From Pseudevernia furfuracea (lineage: Eukaryota; Ascomycota; Lecanoromycetes; Lecanorales; Parmeliaceae): DNA of 64,000 nt. The stretch spans positions 186,001-250,000 of the forward strand of contig JAIUPT010000013.1 of the NCBI GenBank assembly GCA_022315425.1, written 5' to 3'. Made by a program: the position numbers and the translations under genes. Shown here piece by piece: positions 12,557-24,288 of the stretch. The first letter of the stretch is position 1, and every line of letters starts with the position of its first letter. The notes beneath the pieces are model-generated. The model had not been told where the DNA came from. It did no database searches and saw only the letters and a program-made list of their open reading frames with translations.

Positions 12557-13584
12557 TTACAAAGATCCGACAAATCGGAATGTGAGCCCTTGGACTGTTT
12601 GGTTTGCCATTGTGATACAACACCTTACGACCTCATATTTCTCCGTCTCGTAGAACAGTAAAGCTTCCTCCCGTTCCCTTGAAGTGACTTCGTAAGCGGA
12701 CCCGTGTACGTAGTCAGTACTATCACCGTCGACGAGAGCCTTGTATTTAGCTTGCCACGTCTTAACCAAACCTCCTGGAATGCTAGCTGGCACCAAGATG
12801 GGAGGTTCTGTTTCTGGTAGTGACAAGAGGCGGGTAAGGAGGGCAGGATCTGCGAGTGTGCCATAGAAGAAGGACCATACCGGATAGTCGTTTTGTTGAA
12901 CTGGCCGGCTTGTACGGCTCGATGAACCTCGGTACTGTGGAAGGGTCGGGTCGAAGCTTGGGTCCGAAGAATACCGATGTTGTGGCAGAGTCGACTCTAC
13001 GCCGAGTGTCGGATAGATTGAAATTGAAGCAAGATCTTTCTTAGCTTTAGATAGCCGAACGAAGATGGGCCTGAATGTGGACTTTTGTTGTGAAAGCCAG
13101 ATTTCGATAGATTGCTTGGTGTTGCTATCGATGCTGCAGAAAACGGCGTCTTGAGTCTCAGAAGCTGCCTGAACAGCGCGAGGTGGTTCTGAAAGGTTGG
13201 CAGCAGCTTGTATACTCTTCGGGGTACTCAGTATTCCTTCGAGTAGGATAAGATAAGAACACTCTGGTCGAGACAGAAGTGTCAATAAACCTGGTTCGCT
13301 GTGGGAGGTTGCCGACTGGCCGCCTTTCTCGATCCAATGCTCGTACGCCTCCCGGCAATTCCTTGAGCCTCTTTTTGTGACCTGACCAAGTCCCAATGGT
13401 CATTCGATACTCTGTAGCGTGAATAGTCGCTCTTCTGGTCTTTGATCTGCTCGACGGCCTCGGAGTACGAATGTGCAAATAATGTCTGCCACCGCGTAAT
13501 CTCCTCTTCAGATGGCTCAAGGTCCACATCGCACTCGTCTGTTGCGTTGACAGCCATACTCTCAAGCTCTTCAAAGATATCCAT
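12557..13584 (-). CDS. AIG2/gamma-glutamylcyclotransferase-like protein, possibly frameshifted
   Basis: The C-terminal half has the AIG2/GGCT fold signature: FFYGTLADPALLTRLL, the IPGGLVKTW and YVHGSAYEV strands, and a Glu in FYETEKYEVVRC at the usual catalytic position. Members cyclise gamma-glutamyl compounds; the substrate here is unknown. ATG at 13582-13584 (MDIFEELESM). The upstream frame reads to about 13357 and the downstream frame runs from about 13348 to 12557. A 62-nt intron (13349-13410, GTATCG..GGGAG) would join them in phase, but it would remove residues DHWDLVRSQKEAQG that look conserved. One missing base near 13358 would instead read straight through (EAQG-CREAYEHW). The joining of the halves is therefore uncertain. 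Confidence 0.7.
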
Positions 13585-15133
13585 ATTGGGTAGATAGTTG
13601 GCAAGGTTCAAGCGAATTGCTCTTGGAAGTCGAAGGATGATGAGGGGTTGTGATGACTGACGATGAGGCCTACTACTTGGGTATTGGAATGAGTGAAGAT
13701 ACGGACTGTCAGGGAGATCATGTTGAAGTTGGATTTAGCAGCTGGTGAATTCTGCGTTTGCGTGAATTTGAGATGTCAGGAAAACTTCTATGATCGGAAA
13801 ACTCTCGAGAGAAATCTTGGCGGCAATCGAACTCTCGCGGTACCTGATTCCAGTAGGAGCATGCAGAAAAAGTCATGCATAAAAGATGAAATCTCCGAAG
13901 AAAGTTGTTGAGTCCGTGCTACGGTTCAGGCCATTCTGGAATAAAGGGATAATAGTCTCCCCATTTTTCATGCAATATTCTTTGGCAGGAAAAGCCGATT
14001 TGTTTCCGTCGATACTCCCCAAAAGTGCGTAAATGAAATAAAAGGGATCTTTCTTCTGTCGGGAATGGATTGTGCATTATCTTCCAAGAGTTTTTGAACT
14101 TCTGGTATTCGAGGGTGCGAGCGAAAAATTCTTTAGTTTCCCAAGAACAACGAATACAGGGGTTCGTTGTACTCTTTCTCATCCTGCTTCGGTAATCTAG
14201 TTGGGTTACTGACTAAATTGGCTGTGGAATGATTGAATGTGACACAATTTGCTGCTGTGGGCCGACAGGTTACTGTGGTGCGGGCGGCTGCTGTGATGTG
14301 GCTGTGGTAGCTGTGACCGAGGTACCGATGAAGAAGATTGCTTTGGAAATGACAGAATTTGCTGCTGTGGTAGGGATGATTGCTCTGGTATGACCGTATG
14401 GCTAGCTGCTGTGATATAGTAGGCTGCTGTGGTAGCTGTGGTGGCTCCTCTTCCAGTTCGGCATGGAACCCAATGTGAAATTGCAACTGGCCATAGAATA
14501 GCCTCGAAAAGCTGCTGAGACGGTGTGGTTTCAATAAGCCGGCTTTCCGAGTGACTCTCGAACTAATTTGTAGCAATGTCCATGACAAGTAGATCAAGTT
14601 ATTCGAGATATTGCTTTTACGTATACACGTAGCCAGATATCTTGGTGCGAAGGTGCTTGAGTCACTGAGTAGCTGAACCCTTTTCGTCGTCGGAAAAGAA
14701 ACCACTGCGGTAAATCGAGGGGCTATGTGGATTCTTGATACTTAGAGTAGCAGCTGGGCCAAAAAACCAAGCCCCGGGGGTGTCTGCGCTTGACGGGCAC
14801 CAAACGGTACCACCAGGTGTACGGCGGGCACCAGCAGTGTTGGCAGAACCTATCTTAATCCTTTTGACTGGTTCAGCGTGCATATGCCTGCAACATACGA
14901 GCTTCCGAATGGTATGAAAGGAGAGAAGACCTCGAATCCATATTAAACAACTATCCCGCTCTGTACAGTGGGCAGCACAGATTCCATTACGCCGGTATCT
15001 CAAAGAACAGCCCTCGAGCTAATGCTACTCCGCTACCTGGTATCATACCGGAAAACCAATGCTACTGTGATTCACATGAGCGTAACAAGGCTGCGCAATA
15101 TTGTTTCTCCACTCTCGACTTTCCCAGTGATAC
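13585..15133. other. Intergenic region with irregular GCTGCTGTGG repeats
   Basis: No supported gene. At 14245-14445 the motif GCTGCTGTGG recurs irregularly and gives a Gln/His/Pro-rich minus-strand ORF (14133-14705) that has no ATG start and no recognisable domain. Confidence 0.45.
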
Positions 15134-17904
15134 TCATCCACCTGGTCTCGTAAGACCTTGTTTCGCCTGTTCACATCATCAGCTCAATCCACACCGACCG
15201 CTAAATGCGATACACATACCTTCATCATCTCGATCCTCGCCTTCAACCTACTTGTAACCTCCCCAGCCCTCTTCCAACTGTCCACTGTCTGTCCATCTGG
15301 CCCTGTTTCCTCTCTACCTTCAGCCAAAGGTCCACCACCGATTTCTCCCGTCATAACCGGCATTTCCGCTTCCTTCTTTCCAACATCCCCGTTCAAACCT
15401 CCATTCTCCTTTTCCTCGCTTGGACTACCCATGTAGCCCCTCGCTCGCTGATATCCTACCTCTCTGCTTTCCGAGCGACTGCTATCATAGCGTTCCATGC
15501 TCGGGTTATGAGGTGCTGGGTTGGGATTCCTGTCTTGGTAAATCTGATCGTCTGAGGGAGGACTGTGATCCCGAACTGTTCTATTGAGCTCTCGCTTCAA
15601 TCTCTCCATTTCTCTGCCTTGTCTTTGCACCATGCTCTCTGCGGCTTCTGCGTCTGACCGTGCACGGACGAGTTGGGTTTCTTTGGCTTTGATACTGAGA
15701 ACATCTCGCGTATGATCTTCGATCAGTTGCGCATTTTGATGTTGCAATTCGTGGATCTGGGACATGAATACTGCTTTTTCTGCCCGTAGATCTTCGGTCA
15801 CTCGTTGCAAGTGCTCCTTCTCTGCGCGTAGGTCTTCAAATTGAGCGCGTTCGGCGGGGGTCATGCCTGGAGGGGCGGATGAAGGAGGCGGTTCGAACTG
15901 TGCAGTTGAAGGTTTTCCTAATGGACGGCCTGCGAGGCCGCGGCCTAATTTAGGAGCTGGTGTTTCTTCGTAGGGGCCGGGCGAGCTGATGTTTCTTCGA
16001 GGTGATTGGAGGGTTGGAGCCGGACCGGCACCGGCGAGCTTCTTTTTCAACCCGACCGAGGGTGCAGTAAGGCCAGACTTTGGCAGGCTACCTAGCTTAG
16101 ATGGTATGGCTTTACCTGCTGCTGACTTAGGTTGTGGTGATGGCGCTGCTGGCTTATCCGCTTGTGGTGTGGATGCCCGTTTGACTGGAGGTTTCAGACC
16201 TGGAGCGGCCTTCTTGACCATCTTCTTCTGCGGAGGTGGAGCGGCTTTTGGCGGAGGTGCGACTGGTTTTGGTTTATCCTTTGCTTTCACTACGGCGGCG
16301 TCACAGTACTCCTTTATCTTTGTTTTTCGAATATCGTCGAGGCCTTCTAGATACTGCTGCATTTGCCTCTCGCCCATGATCTTCATCAAAGTGCCGAGGG
16401 TCTCAGCGCCAGCAGCTCTTGTAGCTTCAGTTGATTCAGCCAAGAGCTTTGTGGCTGCATCTGCTATCGACTTCACCTCCGGTTTCGACGGCGCTTCCCT
16501 AGTCATCTTGAGACATCGAATGAGGAATCCGAGTGTTTCCGACTTAACCTGGGGATTCTTGTGCTTCAAGAATTCGAGGATGTCCTCTAGGCATTCCGAA
16601 AGACCAGTCGACAAGAAAACCGCGTCCAGAGCTTGACCTAAAGCTTCTGCGACTGATTGTTTCTTTTCCTTCAGCCGTTCCAGAATTGGAGCCAAAATCC
16701 GACTTCTGTATTTCGCAAAACTTTTTCGTAAGCCTTTTGCGAGGACCGTGATGCAATTGGCCGCTACCGTGACCACAGCAACATTTGCATCCTTCATTGA
16801 TTTTGCAAGCCCTTGTATTACTTCATCATAATGACCGTCCTGTATTCGCTCGGTATTAGCCACTTCGTAGAACTCGTCAAGAGTTTCCTTCCGGTCCTTC
16901 CATTTCGCTGAAGCTAGCTTTTCGTGGAAGTCGCTCGGCATCTTCTTGATCACATCAACGGGCTCAGCTAGGTCAAATGCTTCGACCTCTGGAACTTCTT
17001 CGGCCTCCTCCCCATCAGCTTCGGCGTTCTCGTCACCAGCAGGAGCGGCTTCCTTTGCGGCTTGTTGTGATCGAAGTAATCGATCCTGCTTCGGTGCTGG
17101 CTCCGACTTCACTCCCTCGAACAATTTTTCCAGGTCTTGCTGTTGTACAGGCTTGAGATCATTCCAGAACGTCGTCTTCATAGCTTCTCGAAGCCACCGA
17201 TAAAGCTCGACGGCGAGATTCGACGCTTCCGCACGTACATTCTTATCCGCATGGCCAAAAACCTTTGGTAGCGCCTTCAGTGGTGGCTTTGGTTCTATTA
17301 TTTTCACCCCGTACGCATGATACAAGGCTGTCAACGCCCCGAGTGTTGCCGCAACGATTTTTGGCTGCTTGTTTGACAGACCTTGGAGAAGATCTTCCAG
17401 GAGTGCATCTGCTTTGCCTTCCACTTCCACGTAGAGTAATAGTGCCTCAACCGAGCTCTGTTTTGTTGCCGCTTTGGTCGAAGACAGGCCTTTCTCGACA
17501 ATAGGAGTAACTGTAGCACTCCGAGATCTGTGTCGCTCTCAATTAGAGCTATCACGGCCACATTCACTCGAACACTGCTGCTCACCTCGAAGCTGCTTGT
17601 GCACCTCCGAACTTGAGGAAGGCGCACAAAGCATTGACTCCTTCTTGTTGCGCGGCTACATTTGAGTCCAGAACAGCCCCTCGCCATAATCCAGAGTCAA
17701 GTATGAAAGGTTTGAAGGCGGGATGTGATTCGTCCGGGGTTTCCGCGAATGTTTTTGCAGCATCTTCGTAGCCTTCCTTTCGTACTTTCCAGTTCTATTA
17801 TATTTAGCTAGATATCGAGCGATCTGAGTTTCAGCTTTAAGCACCTTGTGCGCAAAACGATCAGGCAAGGGCAATGAGCTGAAGTCCTCCTCTTGCTCTG
17901 CCAT
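15134..17904 (-). CDS. XMAP215/Stu2/Alp14-type TOG-domain microtubule polymerase
   Basis: Microtubule plus-end polymerase and spindle/kinetochore factor (family knowledge). Exons: 17845-17904, 17586-17794, 15220-17527, 15134-15166; 869 aa. Junctions: RFAHK/NWKVRKEGYEDAAK, QAAS-R/SRSATVTP, and RIEMMK/AKQGLTRPGG at the C-terminus (donor GTATGT, acceptor AACAG, intron 15167-15219). TOG1 is at about 1-235 and TOG2 at about 275-510 (FHEKLASAKWKDRKETLDEF; a second array ending YLEGLDDIRKTKIKEY). A Lys/Pro/Ser basic linker follows (about 515-640), then a coiled coil (about 645-745, RAQFEDLRAEKEHLQRVTEDL). Two TOG domains plus a coiled coil is the yeast dimeric layout. Start ATG at 17902-17904 (MAEQEEDFSSLPLPDRF); a TTG codon upstream is not used. 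Divergent from PAC1. Confidence 0.94.
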
Positions 17905-18474
17905 ATGTGTGGTCAAGGAAGAACAGTTTCTGTGTTCAGTGCGGGCTGCCGAAGGCGGGTCTCGAGTATAGGGAGATCAGGGAGGAACAATCTATGGTCG
18001 CCGTTCAAGTGCGATACTTCACAATGCTTCAATAAGGGGCTCGGAGAGTGGAGGGATAATCTTGGTTGCGTCGAAATTGTTGAACGGCGTGCTGGCTGCA
18101 GACTGACGTGAATGTCAACAAAACGCGGGCTTGGCGGGCGCGGGACCGTTGCTCCGCGTTGCAGGGGGTGGAATGGGACGCTCAATACCTTACGTACCAC
18201 GTATCATACCCAGCTAGAATTTGTACTTACACTGTATCTTAAGCCGGTTCTATTGAACTCTAAGATCGGAGCCTCCAGATCTGCGAATAGCTATCTCCCG
18301 CTACCCCAGAAACCCTCGCAGGAATGATCTTGAGGACTTCGTGCGTTTCTGTCAACATTGCGCGGAAGCAAATCCAAGCTCAGAAGTATAAGATCATATA
18401 GCCTAACCTTAAGTTTCAACAGTGCGCCTGAACTGTGAAGAGCGTTGAAGCTCGAAAGCTTCAGCAGCCTTGCC
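17905..18474. promoter_or_regulatory. Shared promoter region of the TOG-protein and PAC1 genes
   Basis: 570 bp separates the start codons of two divergent microtubule-regulator genes. It contains a GC-rich block (about 18120-18180) and no gene. No defined factor site could be assigned by eye. Confidence 0.5.
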
Positions 18475-19957
18475 ATGAGCCAGCTTCTTACGACACGGCA
18501 AGCAGAGGAGCTGTGAGTAAGCATTCGATATGGACATCAGCTCGTGCATCCTCTGACCCTTCCTCTAGTCATAAATCAATCATCGCCTACCTGTCGTCCG
18601 TCAAACTCTCAAACAGCGCAGCAGCACTTCGTGAGGAGCTTAGCATAGGAGACTCCTTTGATGATGCCACAAGCAAGAAATATGAGGGTCTCTTGGAGAA
18701 GAAATGGACGAGCGTCGTCCGGCTACAAAAGAAGGTGGGCCTTAGTATCAAGAGATGCCGACAGCCAAGCTGAACCAGCTGTTATAGATAATGGACCTTG
18801 AGTCCCGCAACTCAAACCTCCAATCCGAACTCGACAGCGCAACACCCACGTCACTCTCCCGCCGAAACCAAGACCCAGCCTCCTGGCTTCCTCGCTCCCC
18901 TGCCAGGCATACCCTCCAGTCTCACCGCTCTCCCGTCAACTGCCTCGCGTTCCACCCCATCTTCTCCTCTCTCGCCTCCGGCTCTGAAGACACAACCATC
19001 AAGATCTGGGACTGGGAGCTCGGAGAGCTCGAGCGCACATTGAAAAGCCACACAAAACCCGTTCTGAGTTGCGATTTTGGGGGTCCACGAGGCGGCACAC
19101 TGCTCGCTTCTTGCTCTTCAGACCTCACAATCAAACTCTGGGATCCCTCAGACGAGTACAAGAACATTCGAACACTACCCGGCCATGACCACTCTGTATC
19201 AGCAGTCCGCTTTGTACCCTCGGGAGCAGCAGGCTCCCCAGCCTCAGGCAACCTCCTTGTCTCCGCCTCGCGCGACAAAACGCTTCGCATATGGGACGTC
19301 AGCACAGGCTACTGCGTCAAAACGCTCCGCGGGCACGTCGATTGGGTCCGAGATGTCGCGCCCAGCTTCGACGGTCGATGGCTGCTATCTGCCGGCAATG
19401 ATCAGACCGCAAGATTATGGGATGCCAGCTCCGGCGAAGCCAAAGCGACATTTCTAGGTCACGAGCACGTTATTGAATGCTGCATCTTCGCTCCCGCTGC
19501 CTCCTACCCACACCTAGCGACCTTGGCAGGACTGAGGAAGCCGCCACCACCCAGTAGCTCAGGCGAATTCCTCGCCACCGGCTCCCGAGACAAAAGTATC
19601 AAGGTCTGGGACTCACGAGGTACTCTGATCAAAACGCTCATAGGCCACGACAACTGGGTTCGCGCACTTGTCTTCCATCCCGGCGGCAAGTTCCTTCTCA
19701 GCGTCAGCGATGATAAAACGATACGATGCTGGGATCTGGCTCAAGAAGGCAAGTGTGTGAAGACGATCGATGATGTGCACGGGCATTTCGTGAGCTGTCT
19801 ACGGTGGGCGCCGGGCGTAATGAAAGGACCCGTGGTGAATGGCTCCAACGGAGATGCGGGAGGGAAGGGGAAAGATGATCCAGGTGGGCAGGAGACGATC
19901 CGATGTGTGATGGCAACTGGGAGTGTGGATTTGAACGTCAGGGTTTTCGCTAGTTGA
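18475..19957 (+). CDS. pac1: Nuclear distribution protein PAC1 / LIS1 (NudF)
   Basis: Dynein regulator needed for nuclear migration and spindle positioning; acts with dynein and NudE at microtubule plus ends. Exons: 18475-18512, 18569-18734, 18788-19957; 457 aa, normal for the family. Junctions: [23 protein letters not shown] and [18 protein letters not shown]. LisH motif at about residues 9-40, coiled coil at about 60-85, then seven WD40 blades (for example [84 protein letters not shown]). A short Gly/Asp insertion lies before the last blade. Introns of 56 and 53 nt. Confidence 0.96.
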
Positions 19958-20187
19958 TGATACCACAGCAAGCGCTTTTCGTATAGAAATCGAGAATGGG
20001 AATTCATTGCTCAAAGAGCAAAACAATCAAAAATTCTTTCCCGAGTGGGCTATACTGCACTGAGAGACGATCAATCACGAGACTCCAAGAGCTCAACATG
20101 ATTAAAGGATATATGTGGAAAACTTCGAATCCCTTTAATACGCTAATAGATTGACTTAACGCCCAAACTCCAAGCAAACACCTTTCT

Positions 20188-21748
20188 TCAACCAGCATCC
20201 CCAGCTCTCTCGCCTTCTTCTCTCAACGGCGAGCCTCCAGTCCCCTCATCTCTCGACGCCGACTCTACCTGCGCCGTCTCCCTCGACACGGTCCCCCTAA
20301 TTGGATCATCACCGGCCAACTCCTCAGGCGCCCTCGGTACATCATGAAACCCGTTGACATTAGGCGTCACAGGACTGACTCCGTACGCCGGGTGATGTTC
20401 GTTGATGTACGTGCTCCCCGCCAACTCCGTCGGCGTCATTGCCCTTCCTGGTGCATGGCTTCCCAAAGGATTCATAAACCACATTGCATTATCCGGCAGT
20501 GGGGGTGTATGAGGGCGGATCGTTTGAGGACTAGGCAGCTCGGAGAGGGCGGCTTGCGAGCCATCAAAGCCGCGTTCGTACATATTTGCAGACTGGGGCT
20601 TAGGCATGTTGGCCGCCTCTCGTTGAGCGCGTTTCTGGGCGCGGCGTTTTCGGATGAAGATGGCGAGTGCGAATAGTGCGAGGACTCCACCACCAGCGGC
20701 GCCTACAGCGATGCCAATTTTGGCGCCCAGCGATAGCGGGGATTGTTGTTGTTGTTGCGTGAGGGCGTAGCGGAGAGTGAAGACTTCGTCGTTGATTATG
20801 CTGACCGATGCTCCGGAAGCAGTCAATGTTGCATTCGGGGTTGGAACGGCCAGGCTTGAGGTTGTGTAGCAGGGTGTCTCACCTGCGAGGGCAGAGGTAT
20901 AGACTGACCAGCCACTGCTTGCAATGTTAGCGGAAAAGAGAATATACTAACCACTGAAGAGGAGCTTACGTAGGGCAGCATGCATTACTCGTAGTAAAAT
21001 AATCGTGAGGACAAATACTAAGCTTTCCTCCGATCGTGACATCGAAGGGACAGCAGTCTGGAGTTTCTCCCGAGCAGCCCATCCATGCGTACTCAAGGGT
21101 TTCGCCAGCGTTGGGTGTAGTTGTGGCGAGTTGTGGGATGGTACATGTTCCTGTTAGGAGTGGCTCCCCAGTGAATGTAGCCACAGGCCCTGTAGTAGGC
21201 ACGCTAGGTCCAGCTTCAACGGTTCCAGTATTGTAATTCGTCGGTAACGAGCCTTGGCCATTGACCGTCGCCCCCTGCTGGTTCGTCAAAATGGTCGTAA
21301 GTGAGCCCCGGGAATCTGTAGTTGTCTCGCTGGGACACCCCACGTAAAATGAGGCGGTGACATTGACATTCCCACAAACCTGTGAGTTGAAATTTGCGGC
21401 CGCTTCAGATAGGTCAGCGGATAATCAAGGCTGTCTCCCTCGGAGCTTACGTACATGTTTGGTCTGCCTGATCGCAATTCTTTGAGAGACAACAGCCGAG
21501 GGAGTTGATGTAGTCGGCACTGCTACATAGGCAGGATATGTCAACGGCGGAACAGCCCGCCTGAGTCGCCGTTGCATTTTGAAGGCACGTTTGCTAGCCG
21601 TAAGCAGTCAGCGAGTTCTTACCATCAGCGTTCAATCGGTTGGACTTACAGCGCACGCCGGTAGCGCAGCCAGAGATCCACTGCTAGATGATTGCTCTGA
21701 AAAGGCTGTCGCCGCCAATATAGCGATGACAAAACTTTGCCGCAACAT
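20188..21748 (-). CDS. CFEM-domain cell-surface protein with second Cys module and one transmembrane segment
   Basis: Predicted fungal membrane or cell-wall sensor/adhesin; CFEM domains can bind haem or act in host and surface sensing, but no specific role is shown. Exons: 21650-21748, 21455-21593, 20970-21402, 20188-20914; 465 aa. Signal peptide (MLRQSFVIAILAATAFS), then CFEM at about residues 30-95: PACA/QTCLQNATATQAGC, DISCLCSSADYINSLGCCL, NCDQADQT/SAANFNSQVC. A Thr/Pro-rich spacer and a second Cys module follow (WMGCSGETPDCCPFD, SICPHDYFTTSNACCPT/GW). One transmembrane helix at about 287-311 (IGIAVGAAGGGVLALFALAIFI) precedes basic residues and a cytoplasmic Pro-rich tail of about 150 aa. 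The donor at 21454 (T|GTACGT) was chosen because it keeps the CFEM frame. Divergent from ERG27. Confidence 0.85.
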
Positions 21749-22256
21749 TGAGACAGCGCTTCAGTACTGGATTTTTCTGGTATGAAGAGATGATGCATTT
21801 CGGGGCAATGACGGTATACAGACAGACTTGACCAAGATACAGAAGTGGGCAAGACAAAGGAATGTGCTTGCCACACCACGTGTTTTGTTTCCATGAGAAC
21901 GGCATAAAGGAGACATTTCACCGCATGCAGAGAATAGAACGACTTCTAGCCCTCATTTGACTGGGTTCAGAAGAGTAGAGATCCCGAAGGAATGTTGTAT
22001 TCCTTTTTTCTCATTGAGTGCGAAGAAAGGCTTCACCAGAATGAGAAAGTACTTGCCGGACGTGGTCACACAACTGTTTTGCACGGAGACATCTCACTGA
22101 TGACAATGCACGCGGTATGAACAGCATTGTGTTGGGATTTGCTGAATAATGATGGTCGTGAGTTGTATGATGGATGATGGAGCGACTGAAGTTGAGAACG
22201 CTGGAACTTGAGTTCGTAATTTCCGCTTTCGGGAATTTTGCTTCCATTTTCTTGCA
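21749..22256. promoter_or_regulatory. Divergent promoter region, CFEM gene and ERG27
   Basis: 508 bp between the divergent start codons. No gene and no unambiguous core-promoter motif seen. Confidence 0.4.
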
Positions 22257-23729
22257 ATGGACGAGACCGACAACCTTCATCCACAGGACAATGAACAGCA
22301 CAACTATGTGCTTGTTACTGGAGCGAACAGGTGAGTTTGACAGCGATAAGGATCTGAATCAATGTGCTGACATGCAGTACAACATAGTGGCCTCGGTTTT
22401 GCTATATGCTGCCGACTAATCAATGAATTTATATCTTCACGACCAACATTCGAATGCCTTACCCTTATTATCACTACTCGAGATTCTCAGAAGAGTGATG
22501 ACACTGTCAAGCGCCTTGAGCGATATCTCGAGAGGCAATCAAGGGAACTCGATGCGCCGCCCTTGAAACATCGAATATCTTTTCAGCCCGAGCAAGTTGA
22601 TCTGACATCCCTTCGTTCGGTACAAACCCTGTCCACCAGACTTCTCGGAAATCTCCCACGCCTTGATACCATCATCTGCAATGCGGGATACGGTGCATTC
22701 ACAGGCCTTGACTGGCCAATGGCTATCAAGGAGACGTTGACTGACTTCTTTACCTCACTCACCTACCCTTCTTACAAACTGAGTAAAACCGGCGAGACCA
22801 CTGCTTCTCAAACAGGGTCAATGAATCGCGACGTTGAAGGCGGTAACAGCCAAAAGGATGAGCCTCCTCTCGGGCAAGTCTTCACATCCAACGTCTTTGG
22901 CCATTACCTGCTCTCCCACCAACTTTCTCCTCTCCTCTCCGCGTCTCCAGACCAGGGCCGAATAGTCTTCATATCCAGCATCGAACCTCTCGCGTCCCAT
23001 TTCAATCCCGTCGATATTCAGGGCCTCGCTTCCTCCAAAGCTTACGAGTCTTCGAAACGCCTTACGGACATCATGGTGCTCACGTCAACGCTTCCCTCCA
23101 CGAAACCCTTCGTCCAGCGCTTTCTGACCCCTTCTCCCACCACACCCTCACAGTCGATCTCTCTTCTCGATAACGAGCCGTCAGGCTCTACTAGAGGTTC
23201 TACTCCAGATACTCCACCTCTACGTATCAGCCTGTCAGACAATGAGTACCGCCTGCCCACCAACCCCGAGCCAAAGATCTATGTCTCCCACCCTGGCATA
23301 TGCGCCACTTCCATCGTAACGCTCTCCCTCATCCCCTTCTACCTCCGCATCCTCGCCTTCTACATAGCCCGCTGGCTTGGCTCGCCTTGGCACACAGTCT
23401 CCGCCTATAAAGGGGCTTGTGCGCCTGTCTGGCTTGCACTAGCCGATCAAAACGAGCTTGAGGATATTGAGCAAAGCGAGGGGAAGGGTAAATGGGGGAG
23501 CGTCTGTGATAGGATGGGGCATGAGAGAGTAATGAGAACGGTGGTGGAAGGGTGGGGTTTGGGAGGACGGATGGGGGAAGGAGACGTGGGCAATAGGATT
23601 GGATCTAGAAGGGGCATCAGAGAAGTGACTAGAGAGGATAGAGAAGGGTTTGAGGAGCTAGGCAGGGAATGCTGGAGGGAGATGGAGGGACTGAGGGTGG
23701 GGTGGGAAGAGAGGCTGAGGCAAGAGTGA
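22257..23729 (+). CDS. erg27: 3-keto-steroid reductase (ERG27-like short-chain dehydrogenase)
   Basis: NADPH-dependent SDR reducing the C-3 ketone during sterol C-4 demethylation in the ER. Exons 22257-22330 and 22388-23729 (471 aa); the 57-nt intron joins VLVTGAN-S to GLGFAICCRLI, rebuilding the TGANSGLG nucleotide-binding motif. The acceptor is CATAG at 22387; the CAG 10 nt upstream would give an immediate stop. Other SDR marks: ICNAGYG (NAG motif, about residue 120), RIVFISSIEPLAS with the catalytic Ser, and KAYESSKRL with the Tyr-x3-Lys pair near 240. A hydrophobic segment (SLIPFYLRILAFYIARWLG) at about 330-350 fits ER attachment. An insertion of about 30 aa (GETTASQTGSMNRDVEGG...) follows the NAG region, and the C-terminal tail is Gly/Arg/Glu-rich. 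The ERG27 assignment rests on overall resemblance. Confidence 0.85.
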
Positions 23730-24288
23730 CATCGATTGGAGCTAGCCAATCGGTATGTCGAGCGATGCTTGTATTTGATGACGGAGATAATCCTCTATAT
23801 ATAATGACCAAGGTGAGGAGATGAAGGGAGTCAAAGCGTTATCTTGCTCTTTCCAACTGTGTATCAATCTTATCACCATGCATTTGAAGTGATCCCATCC
23901 TCTCTAACCATTCAACATCTTCATCGACTCGATAGGATAACGGGATATGTAAAAACACATGTTTCGCCGATCGATCAACTTACTCCGGAAAAGTTGGCAT
24001 TAGCCCCTATTGATGCCTCCTGCTCAACCCGTTCCCTGTATTTATTTGATAGTCAACACTATGCTTTTCAATGGTCTTGACCAATAAAGATTGCTGCATG
24101 GTACTACTGGGACAAGGTCATGAATCTCAGGTAACCAGGACTTCCCCCAAAGCATGTAGAGGATTCGTAATCTCATTATTAGCGGTGTTGCATACAATTT
24201 CATCTCGTAGACTCCGAAGCCCCATAAAGATTCGGAGCATCACACGTTTCCATCCATACAAACCCCCGACTAAAAGGGAGGTGACTAA
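23730..24288. other. Intergenic region between convergent genes
   Basis: Holds the 3' ends of the ERG27-like (+) and DNAJC28-domain (-) genes. No gene seen. Confidence 0.5.

Noticed and set aside
14133..14705. 190-codon minus-strand open frame, Gln/His-rich
   Set aside because: It begins with GTG, has no internal Met, and its composition follows the GCTGCTGTGG repeat on the other strand; no domain seen.
22388..22562. Start of ERG27 at a TTG at 22563
   Set aside because: The upstream exon with ATG at 22257 and the 57-nt intron rebuilds the essential TGANSGLG motif.
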